Source of the DNA: Candidatus Zixiibacteriota bacterium
GTDB taxonomy: Bacteria > Zixibacteria > MSB-5A5 > SM1-73
Length of the DNA: 5,636 nt
Direction of reading: 5' to 3'
Assembly (NCBI GenBank): GCA_023127875.1
Contig: JAGMFA010000136.1
Location: 1 to 5,636, forward strand
Below, in pieces: positions 1-5,541 of this stretch (the stretch's first letter is position 1; each line of letters opens with the position of its first letter). Below the pieces are notes generated by a model that had not been told where the DNA came from, ran no database searches, and saw only the letters and a program-made list of their open reading frames with translations. Position numbers and translations under genes: made by a program.

Positions 1-90
1 ATAAATAAGGGAGCTATCCTTTTCACCATTAAGGTTAGGGTGAATTTGCTATTTGTGGTAAGAGAGACTACGGGTTAGGTATGAGAATGC

Positions 91-132
91 TTCGAAACTC
101 AGCATAAATGGTTCGAGGCTCACCATGAATGG
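91..132. repeat. Degenerate 21-bp tandem repeat, two units
   Basis: Unit 1 (91-111) and unit 2 (112-132) each begin TTCGA and end AATGG, and match at 17 of 21 positions with no gap. They share the pattern TTCGAnnCTCAnCATnAATGG. No open frame with protein-like composition runs through them, and they lie directly next to the palindrome at 146-170, so they look like non-coding intergenic repeat material. Two units are too few to tell whether this is the remnant of a longer array. Confidence 0.6.
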
Positions 133-145
133 GGTTTTGTCTTGG

Positions 146-170
146 GGTCAGGTGCGCAGGGCACCTGACC
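146..170. repeat. Perfect 10-bp-stem palindrome
   Basis: The arms GGTCAGGTGC (146-155) and GCACCTGACC (161-170) are perfectly complementary around a 5-base loop GCAGG. No T-run follows on either strand, so it does not look like an intrinsic terminator. It is followed by CTAC, as is the palindrome at 3874-3901, which suggests a dispersed REP-like element. A second, 8-bp inverted repeat, CCTACGGA (169-176) with TCCGTAGG (231-238), starts at its 3' edge and encloses the poly-C tract. A small hairpin TCTCG/CGAGA (241-255) follows. Confidence 0.6.
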
Positions 171-200
171 TACGGACTGCTCCATCTGTTGGGAGATATT

Positions 201-211
201 CCCCCCCCCCC
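201..211. repeat. Homopolymer tract of 11 C
   Basis: Eleven consecutive C residues sit between ATATT and GCTGG in non-coding sequence, inside the loop of the 169-176/231-238 inverted repeat. Tracts of this length slip during replication and are also prone to assembly and sequencing error. It lies about 180 bp upstream of the -35 element at 389, so no effect on promoter spacing is expected. Confidence 0.8.
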
Positions 212-310
212 GCTGGATTGTCCATTTGGATCCGTAGGATTCTCGTCCAACGAGATTGAACGGGATGGGGAAGTAGGTAGACCCGACTTTGCGGGGCTGA
301 TGCGGTGTGA

Positions 311-385
311 AAGGCTAACAGTACTATCCAGAACGTGTATCAAGCCGAGAACTACGAGAAATTGGATGAGATTCTGCGAAAATAA
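311..385 (+). pseudogene. Possible relic of a protein C-terminus (24 codons)
   Basis: The frame from 311 to the TAA at 383-385 reads as a plausible protein end, with ...QNVYQAENYEKLDEILRK as its last residues. It is rich in helix-forming and charged residues, unlike the surrounding translation. An in-frame TGA at 308-310 closes it upstream, and I see no continuation of a protein-like frame to the left, so if real it is a 3' fragment of a decayed gene. The sigma70-like promoter begins four bases after the stop. The fragment is short enough to be chance, and I do not recognise its family. Confidence 0.2.
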
Positions 386-388
386 TCC

Positions 389-417
389 TTGACATCAGTA
401 GAACGGTTAGCTATATT
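389..417 (+). promoter_or_regulatory. Sigma70-type promoter for the surface-protein gene
   Basis: A perfect -35 hexamer TTGACA (389-394) is followed by a 17-base spacer and a -10 hexamer TATATT (412-417, one mismatch to TATAAT) in AT-rich DNA. Transcription would start near 424, about 250 nt ahead of the ATG at 672. The assignment rests on consensus match and spacing only. Many FCB bacteria use a different housekeeping promoter (TTTG / TAnnTTTG in Bacteroidota), so use of this element by the host is uncertain. Confidence 0.5.
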
Positions 418-521
418 TTTATCATAGGATACATTCCTGATCGGTCATTAGCAAGTGAGCACAATAGCAGATAGTGATAGCTAAGGCTGATTTGATTACA
501 GCTCTTCTCGGACATCAGTAG
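391..521 (+). repeat. 11-bp direct repeat GACATCAGTAG, two copies
   Basis: GACATCAGTAG occurs at 391-401, overlapping the -35 element and the start of the promoter spacer, and again at 511-521 in the leader, exactly 120 bp apart. The repeat is not palindromic. It may be chance, a duplicated protein-binding site, or a trace of local duplication; nothing else in the flanks is shared. Confidence 0.4.
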
Positions 522-660
522 GAAAACATGTTTCTTTTCTAAAAAATCCGCATACTCGGAGAAGCTCTTTTGACTACGGGATGGACACCTAATCGCCTTA
601 AAGGGCTTTATTCAGACAGAAACAAATGAGAGTTGGATCCTTCATCTTCAAACCTTAACC

Positions 661-666
661 AGGAGG
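661..666 (+). promoter_or_regulatory. Shine-Dalgarno site that fixes the start at 672
   Basis: AGGAGG at 661-666, followed by T, lies 5 bases before the ATG at 672. The same frame stays open upstream to a TTG at 633, but that would place this ribosome binding site inside the coding region and put 13 hydrophilic residues ahead of the signal peptide. The ATG at 672 is therefore the likely start. Confidence 0.85.
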
Positions 667-671
667 TCACA

Positions 672-3600
672 ATGTCTAAAATCTATCGTGTTAACAGATC
701 CACTAAAATCCGTATCTTTATTTTTTCAGTCTTGGCCAGTTTGATTCTCATTATTCTGTCACCAAGTGTCCTATCTGCCAGTGTTACTGGCGTCATCTCT
801 TTTAAGGATTCGTTATGGAATGACATTGTATTGCATTATCCTGCGGGGAGTGATTCTGCTTATGTTGAGGTGGCGGACAGTGATATGAACGTGAACGGTG
901 GTGAGATAGACACCTTGGGGGTTTTGCTGGAGAGTGAGTTTGGAGACAGTGAGTGGTTGGTTTTGTCTGAGACGGAAGTAGCGAGTGGAGTTTTTCGGAA
1001 CTCTATAGCATTTGATTTGCAGGTTAAGAAGTTTTTGTCCTCTTTGAAGGATAAGTTGCCCAAAGGTAGAGACCCGGAATCTATGGAGAGAAGACATGAG
1101 CTTATCCGTGAGGCTTTGGAGCTTTGGAGAGAAGATAGTGGTGAGTTGGTCTTTGCCCCTGGGGATGGTCTTTTTCAGGTTTCTGCGGGTGATTTGCTTT
1201 TGGGGACTTATTATGATGAGCTGGGCGACTGGGGGGATCCTGATACTGTGACTGATCAGACCGTTTATGGTGGGGTAGCTGATTCGGTCTCCGGGACCTG
1301 GACCAAAGCGGAGAGTCCCTATGTGATTGTTGGGGATATCTGGATAAACTGGGGTGATACTTTGACCATAGAGTCCGGGGTTGAGGTTAAGTTTATGCCG
1401 GATGTATCTTTCAGAGTGTATGGTTACCTGGATGCGAATGGTATAGAAGGAGACAGTGTATATTTTATTCCCAAAGCAGAGGTTCCCGAGCCTTCTGATC
1501 ATTGGGGTGGGATTTATAGTTATTATGGGAGTAGTCGGTCAGAACTAACCTATGTGGTAATAAGGAACGCCCACAGAGGTTACTATCACTCTAGCTATGA
1601 TACTACTCTTTCTATTATTTCTCACAGCCGGATAAACGATTGTGGGGACTCGCTCTGGGGGGGAGGAGGAATCTATGTTGATTATGGTCCTTTAACCATA
1701 GTAAACAGCCAGATAGTCGGGAATCTTTATTATGGGATTGAGTTTTACTATTGTGCTCAGGGGAATGTAGAATCCACCGAGGTGACAGAGAATGGTTATT
1801 ACGGAATATACTGTTACAATAGTTCGGTGGAGATAGAAAAAGATTCTATAGTGGGGAATGGTCAATATGGAATTTATGTTTCTTCCTCTTATGAGAACAG
1901 GCTTCCGGTGGTGCACGACTGTGATTTGTATGGCAATGATGGTTATGATTTCTACAACAATAGTGCATACGAGATAGATGCTCGGCACAACTGGTGGGGG
2001 GATTCCACCACCGCGGAGATGAACGCCGGAGGCAATCCTAAGAACATAGAAAAGATATATGACTTCTTTGATAATCCCTCCAGAGGATTGGTGAACTACG
2101 CCAACTGGATGGGAAAGCCTTGCCCCTATCCTGAGCATTTTGTCTTCACCGACAGCACCGGCCTGTTTTACAACATAGTAATTGACTCAGCCTTTCTGGA
2201 TGGCCTGGAATTGGAGAGGTGTGATGAGATCGGGGTATTTGATGATACTGGTGGAGGACTGTTATGTGTAGGCGCTTCGGTTTATCACCCTGATAGCCTT
2301 CCTATCCCCTTGACTGCCTGGAAGGATGATCCTCTGACTCCGGAGCAAGACGGATATACTGCTGGCGACACCATGCATTTCAGAGTATGGAGCAGAAACC
2401 AGGATAGGGAAGAATGTGCATCTGTTCGTGATCCTTCCGGAGATGGACGCTTCGAGCACGGAGTTTTCTTCGAAACGTGGCTTTCAGCTCCTGCTCCTTG
2501 TCCAGGAGAATGTGAAAATATTGCTTTGTATTCTGGTTGGCAGTGGATTTCCACTAATATTGATCCTGATCCATGTGAAATGGAAAGCTTGTTTGTGGAC
2601 TGCTGGATCGGTTACCTGGACATAATAATAGCCTGCGATGGTTCCTTCTGTATTCCTGGAGTGGGTTGTTGGATCCCGGGCTGGAATGTTTCAGAGATGT
2701 ATAGAGTTCACATGGCGGATGCCTGCACTATTCAGGTTTGTGGCACCAAGGTTCTTGCAGATACCCCTACTCCCTTACCTGAGGGCTGGAACTGCATCGC
2801 TTATTTTCCGGAGTGCCCTTTAGAGCCTGAAACAGCTTTGATCTCGATCTGGGATAATCTGGACATAGTTCAAAATGACGCTGGCCAGTTTTGCATTCCT
2901 GGTATTGGCTGCTGGATAGAATGTATGGAATACAACGAAGGTTATAAGGCTCATCTGTCCAGTCCTGATACTTTGGTTTATCCCACCAGTTGTCCACCTT
3001 GCCCACCACCATTCGCCAAAAAGAATAGCTTCCCGGGATTGGCTCAGACTACTCAGTTCAATTATTTAGGGAACACCGGAGAGAGTTACAGCATTGTCGT
3101 CAATTCGGTTGAGCTCAATGGAACGCCCATTGATAGGGGAGATGAGATCGGAGTATTTACGCCTTCAGGATTATGTGCAGGCGCAGGAGTGTGGCAGGGA
3201 GACATACTTGGTATTGCCGCCTGGCAGGATGATGATCGAACCAAGGCAAGAGATGGATTTAAAGGTGGAGAAAAGATGGTGTTCAAGTTATGGGATAAAA
3301 GTGGAAATAGGTATGTAAAATTATCTGCCAGCTTGGAGAAGGGAGATGGGAAATTTGGGACAGGTGCTTATGCTCTGGTTAGCTTGAAAGGTGTTTCTTC
3401 TCAACTACCTGAAAAATTCGCCTTATCACAAAACCACCCGAATCCATTCAACCCTCAGACCGTGATTCAATACGCCTTGCCCCATGACTGCGAAGTACAA
3501 ATCACAATCTACAACATCCTTGGCCAGAAAGTCAGAACTCTGGTTGACGAACATCAAGATGCCGGATACAAACGAGTTAAATGGGACAGCAGGAACGAAA

Positions 3601-3689
3601 GGGGTGAGGAAATAGCCAGCGGAATCTATTTCTACAAAATTCAAGCTGGAGAATTCACCCAATCCAAGAAGATGGTAATACTCAAGTGA
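672..3689 (+). CDS. Exported multidomain surface protein: parallel beta-helix with C-terminal secretion tail
   Basis: This 1005-residue protein has a basic N-terminus and a hydrophobic segment (about 15-36) with likely cleavage after VLSA, so it is exported. Residues 38-190 form a beta domain of a type seen in secreted proteins (VEVADSDMNVN, LSETEVASGVF, QVSAGDLLLGTY), interrupted at about 118-156 by a charged, probably helical insertion. Residues 205-300 (VSGTWTKAESPYVIVGD, GDTLTIESGVEVKF) look like the entry to a right-handed parallel beta-helix. Its coils run to about 440 with repeated GN-x-x-YGIY turns and close with the ARHNWWGDSTTAEMN motif. A module at 488-606 recurs at 795-907 (both DEIGVF...AW). 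Between them, 610-777 is a Cys-rich region made of two related halves. Residues 912-1005 are the sorting/FlgD-like tail with NPFNP, GQKVRTLV, ASGIYFYKI and KKMVILK. By family knowledge such tails mark type IX-type secretion in Bacteroidota; whether this host has that system is not shown here. The role is probably adhesion or carbohydrate binding at the cell surface, but I see no catalytic motif. Export and domain order are fairly certain; the function is not. Confidence 0.9.
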   Translation: MSKIYRVNRSTKIRIFIFSVLASLILIILSPSVLSASVTGVISFKDSLWNDIVLHYPAGSDSAYVEVADSDMNVNGGEIDTLGVLLESEFGDSEWLVLSETEVASGVFRNSIAFDLQVKKFLSSLKDKLPKGRDPESMERRHELIREALELWREDSGELVFAPGDGLFQVSAGDLLLGTYYDELGDWGDPDTVTDQTVYGGVADSVSGTWTKAESPYVIVGDIWINWGDTLTIESGVEVKFMPDVSFRVYGYLDANGIEGDSVYFIPKAEVPEPSDHWGGIYSYYGSSRSELTYVVIRNAHRGYYHSSYDTTLSIISHSRINDCGDSLWGGGGIYVDYGPLTIVNSQIVGNLYYGIEFYYCAQGNVESTEVTENGYYGIYCYNSSVEIEKDSIVGNGQYGIYVSSSYENRLPVVHDCDLYGNDGYDFYNNSAYEIDARHNWWGDSTTAEMNAGGNPKNIEKIYDFFDNPSRGLVNYANWMGKPCPYPEHFVFTDSTGLFYNIVIDSAFLDGLELERCDEIGVFDDTGGGLLCVGASVYHPDSLPIPLTAWKDDPLTPEQDGYTAGDTMHFRVWSRNQDREECASVRDPSGDGRFEHGVFFETWLSAPAPCPGECENIALYSGWQWISTNIDPDPCEMESLFVDCWIGYLDIIIACDGSFCIPGVGCWIPGWNVSEMYRVHMADACTIQVCGTKVLADTPTPLPEGWNCIAYFPECPLEPETALISIWDNLDIVQNDAGQFCIPGIGCWIECMEYNEGYKAHLSSPDTLVYPTSCPPCPPPFAKKNSFPGLAQTTQFNYLGNTGESYSIVVNSVELNGTPIDRGDEIGVFTPSGLCAGAGVWQGDILGIAAWQDDDRTKARDGFKGGEKMVFKLWDKSGNRYVKLSASLEKGDGKFGTGAYALVSLKGVSSQLPEKFALSQNHPNPFNPQTVIQYALPHDCEVQITIYNILGQKVRTLVDEHQDAGYKRVKWDSRNERGEEIASGIYFYKIQAGEFTQSKKMVILK

Positions 3690-3717
3690 TCCTCTCACCA
3701 CTAACTTAGTTGAACCG

Positions 3718-3749
3718 AAGCCCCGGCTGCGCTATTGTAGCTGGGGCTT
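3718..3749 (+). terminator. Terminator-like hairpin after the surface-protein gene
   Basis: A 13-bp stem (3718-3730 with 3737-3749, two G-T wobbles) closes a 6-base loop, starting 28 bases after the TGA at 3687-3689. The outer part, AAGCCCC/GGGGCTT, is perfect. The downstream sequence GTCTTAAG has only a short T-rich stretch, so termination may be partial or factor-assisted, leaving room for read-through into the next gene. Confidence 0.6.
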
Positions 3750-3810
3750 GTCTTAAGTGGATCAAACGGGTCAAGCAAATTGAGGGAGCAATTTATTTTT
3801 TTGTTGCTTA

Positions 3811-3824
3811 AGAGAAGTGTCTCT
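3811..3824. repeat. Small hairpin in AT-rich spacer
   Basis: AGAGA (3811-3815) and TCTCT (3820-3824) pair around AGTG. The surrounding 3785-3840 is AT-rich, with a T-run at 3796-3802 and TATTTAAAATTTA at 3829-3841. This is where a promoter for the downstream gene could lie, but I find no convincing pair of hexamers there. Confidence 0.25.
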
Positions 3825-3873
3825 GCGTATTTAAAATTTAGAACGAGTGATGCGTGCCGGATATAGAATTTTT

Positions 3874-3901
3874 GTCGGATAGTCCTTCGGACATATCCGA
3901 C
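3874..3901. repeat. Palindromic element with one bulge
   Basis: GTCGGATA (3874-3881) pairs with TATCCGAC (3894-3901), and inside it GTCC (3882-3885) pairs with GGAC (3889-3892) around a TTC loop. The single unpaired base is A3893. CGGATAT at 3858-3864 can compete for ATATCCG (3893-3899), giving an alternative fold. The element is followed by CTACAA, resembling the flank of the palindrome at 146-170. There is no T-run, so termination is unlikely; it looks like a dispersed intergenic repeat. Confidence 0.6.
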
Positions 3902-3920
3902 CTACAAGAACTGATCTGTT

Positions 3921-3976
3921 GGTAACCGCCCATTTGGGCGAACAACATGCGCCCCGCCTGAGGCGGGGCGGCTACC
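3921..3976. repeat. 56-bp compound palindrome, REP/MITE-like
   Basis: Terminal arms GGTA (3921-3924) and TACC (3973-3976) enclose two hairpins: CGCCC/GGGCG around ATTT (3927-3940), and a 9-bp GC-only stem CGCCCCGCC/GGCGGGGCG around TGA (3950-3970). The whole can fold as a cruciform with two inner stem-loops. GC content is far above that of its surroundings. An open frame passes through it into the downstream gene, but its translation is not protein-like and it lies ahead of that gene's ribosome binding site. A dispersed non-coding element is the best reading. Confidence 0.65.
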
Positions 3977-4007
3977 AGACACTTAGAGGACCTGGTTCAA
4001 TGATTCC

Positions 4008-4013
4008 GGAGGT
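4008..4013 (+). promoter_or_regulatory. Shine-Dalgarno site that fixes the start at 4021
   Basis: GGAGGT at 4008-4013 sits 7 bases before the ATG at 4021. The frame is open upstream to a TTG at 3919 and has another in-frame ATG at 4000, but the ATG at 4000 lies before this site and the extended part translates the palindrome. A clean signal peptide begins at 4021. Confidence 0.88.
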
Positions 4014-4020
4014 GGATGCT

Positions 4021-5295
4021 ATGAGCAAATGTATTAAGACAGCTATCATTTTTTCAATTCTCATTCTTTTCTTCTTCTCCCTCTCTTATGCTGAAAAGAT
4101 TTTAATCTACATGGATCTTGGTCAGACTGAACATCTGAAAGCTTATGGGGTGGCTTACTGGACTCTGGAACAGGGATACGATGTGGAGTGGCTCCTAAAC
4201 TATCGCGGTGGTTCTTTTATGACAGACTTTTATGAGGAGGTGGCGGATAATTGCAGGTTAAGAGGAGTGGCTTTCAGTGTAATCGGTCTTTCATCTACGG
4301 CATCCATTTACAAGGAGATTGAGGAGAACAACATGGAGGTGGTGCTCTTGGAGAAGGCGCCTGCTATTGCCATCTACACGCCTCCCAACAAAGAACCCTG
4401 GGATGATGCGGTGACCTTAGCTTTGGCCTATGCGGAGATACCATATACCACTCTGTGGGATGAGGAGGTTTTAAGGGGGGAGTTAGAAAAATACGACTGG
4501 CTTCATCTGCATCATGAGGATTTCACCGGGCAGTATGGAAAATTCTATCGCTCCTTCAGAAATGCTCTGTGGTATAAGCAGGACGTAGCCACCTCTGAGC
4601 TTATGGCAAAGAAGTGGGGATTCAGGAAAGTGCCTGAGGAAAAAAAGACGGTTGCCCGGGCGATAAAAGATTATGTAGCCAAAGGAGGGTTCGTCTTTGC
4701 CATGTGCTCTGCCACGGAGACAATGGATATCGCTCTGTCAGCGGAGGGGGTGGATATTGTTCCCCAGGAGCTGGATGGAGACCCGGTGGATCCGGATTGT
4801 CAAGAGAGATTGGATTATTCCAAGACCTTCGCTTTCACAGATTTTCAGGTCTCGATCGATGCCTATAAATATGAGCATTCCAACATAGACACTGGGCCGG
4901 ACAAAATTGCTGCTCGGCTGGGTCTGGAGTCTGATTATTTCACCCTCTTTGATTTCTCTGCCAAGCTTGACCCTGTGCCCACTATGTTGGTGCAAAACCA
5001 TGTCTCGGTGGTGAAAGGCTTCATGGGGCAGAATACCGCTTTCAGAAAAAGCCTTTTGAAGAAGTATGTTACCATCCTGGGAGAGACCGAAGGAAAAGAC
5101 GAGGTAAAATATATCCACGGCAATTTTGGACGGGGCACCTGGACTTTCTATGGGGGGCACGATCCCGAGGACTACCAGCATATGGTGGGAGATCCCCCCA
5201 CGGACTTGAGCCTACATAAGAGCTCTCCAGGATATCGGTTGATATTAAACAATATTCTGTTTCCCGCGGCGAAGAAGAAAGAAAGGAAAACTTAA
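4021..5295 (+). CDS. Exported conserved protein of the family named 'asparagine synthetase B'
   Basis: This 424-residue protein begins with a signal peptide (MSKC, hydrophobic 8-21, likely cleavage after SYA at 24), so it acts in the periplasm or at the surface. From memory of the family, it matches proteins of about 400 residues in Bacteroidota and relatives that databases call 'asparagine synthetase B'. The recognisable conserved stretches are HLKAYGVAYW (38-47), LLNYRGGSF (58-66), EPWDDAVTLALAYAEIPY (125-142), YDWLHLHHEDFTGQYGKF (158-175), GGFVFAMCSATETMDIAL (222-239), YIHGNFGRGTWTFYGGHDPEDY (364-385) and the C-terminal LNNILFPAAKKK. The name is not supported: there is no N-terminal nucleophile Cys of a class II glutaminase, no SGGxDS ATP-binding loop, and an exported enzyme could not easily use cytoplasmic ATP. 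Alternating hydrophobic strands, and a Cys (229) after a strand in GGFVFAMCSA, suggest an alpha/beta fold loosely like class I amidotransferase or ThuA domains; this is inference. Family membership is likely and the function unknown. Confidence 0.9.
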   Translation: MSKCIKTAIIFSILILFFFSLSYAEKILIYMDLGQTEHLKAYGVAYWTLEQGYDVEWLLNYRGGSFMTDFYEEVADNCRLRGVAFSVIGLSSTASIYKEIEENNMEVVLLEKAPAIAIYTPPNKEPWDDAVTLALAYAEIPYTTLWDEEVLRGELEKYDWLHLHHEDFTGQYGKFYRSFRNALWYKQDVATSELMAKKWGFRKVPEEKKTVARAIKDYVAKGGFVFAMCSATETMDIALSAEGVDIVPQELDGDPVDPDCQERLDYSKTFAFTDFQVSIDAYKYEHSNIDTGPDKIAARLGLESDYFTLFDFSAKLDPVPTMLVQNHVSVVKGFMGQNTAFRKSLLKKYVTILGETEGKDEVKYIHGNFGRGTWTFYGGHDPEDYQHMVGDPPTDLSLHKSSPGYRLILNNILFPAAKKKERKT

Positions 5296-5309
5296 ATCTC
5301 TATGTTTTT

Positions 5310-5330
5310 GGCGGGTGTTCTTCACCCGTC
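5310..5330. repeat. Hairpin A downstream of the exported-protein gene
   Basis: GGCGGGTG (5310-5317) pairs with CACCCGTC (5323-5330, one G-T wobble) around a TTCTT loop, starting 15 bases after the TAA at 5293-5295. No T-run follows on the plus strand, so it may stabilise the 3' end rather than terminate by itself. Its core, 5314-5326, is the exact reverse complement of 5362-5374 in hairpin B. Confidence 0.55.
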
Positions 5331-5353
5331 TCAAGATCCTGCGGACCGTTCAT

Positions 5354-5382
5354 TTCCCGTTGGTGAAGAACACCAACGGGAA
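5354..5382. repeat. Hairpin B, 12-bp perfect stem, loop complementary to hairpin A
   Basis: TTCCCGTTGGTG (5354-5365) pairs perfectly with CACCAACGGGAA (5371-5382) around an AAGAA loop. The loop is complementary to the TTCTT loop of hairpin A, and GGTGAAGAACACC (5362-5374) is the exact reverse complement of 5314-5326. The pair may act together as the 3' end of the upstream transcript or be two copies of one palindromic repeat in opposite orientation. Only GCAGACTTTC follows, a poor T-tract. Confidence 0.6.
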
Positions 5383-5496
5383 GCAGACTTTCAACAATGC
5401 ACATGAGCTATCTTTCTTTATTTTTTCCATCCCTCCCGCGTACCCTCTGCTTCACCTCCACAATTCCTCAGCTCCGGCAAACCCGCTCTAAGTGAG

Positions 5497-5530
5497 AAAA
5501 AAAGTCCGCTAGGTCAGGGACCTGGCGGAC
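5497..5530 (-). terminator. Strong intrinsic terminator for leftward transcription
   Basis: A 12-bp stem (5504-5515 with 5519-5530, one G-T wobble) closes a 3-base loop. On the minus strand the stem is followed directly by seven T (A-run 5497-5503 on the plus strand). No T-run exists on the other side, so it works only for transcripts coming from the right. It begins 11 bases after the minus-strand stop codon at 5542-5544, which supports a gene there. Confidence 0.75.
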
Positions 5531-5541
5531 ACAAAAATAGT

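Noticed and set aside
1..78. Open plus-strand frame from the window edge to TAG at 76-78
   Set aside because: It is only 25 codons, with no recognisable sequence and no terminator or operon context to support a gene end.
129..392. 87-codon open frame on the plus strand
   Set aside because: It runs through the palindrome and the poly-C tract and ends inside the TTGACA box. Its translation is low-complexity in part and not protein-like, and no ribosome binding site precedes it.
813..1502. 229-codon open frame on the minus strand
   Set aside because: It lies antisense to the signal-bearing surface protein, whose domains are clearly recognisable. The reverse frame stays open because of the biased codon use there and shows no recognisable motif.
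2991..3005. CPPC in the Cys-rich region as a possible thioredoxin or haem motif
   Set aside because: It lies in a Pro-rich linker, has no His for CxxCH and no thioredoxin-fold context.
3773..3809. Inverted AAGCAA/TTGCTT around a T-run as a terminator or promoter
   Set aside because: The stem is short with a long loop, the T-run lies inside the loop rather than after the stem, and no matching -35/-10 pair has acceptable spacing.
3919..4020. N-terminal extension of the second gene from TTG at 3919 or ATG at 4000
   Set aside because: The extension translates the compound palindrome, and the good ribosome binding site at 4008-4013 fits only the ATG at 4021, where a signal peptide begins.
5350..5430. 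26-residue minus-strand frame beginning MEKIKK
   Set aside because: It lies just past the strong leftward terminator, has its purine-rich stretch too close to the ATG, and half of it translates hairpin B.
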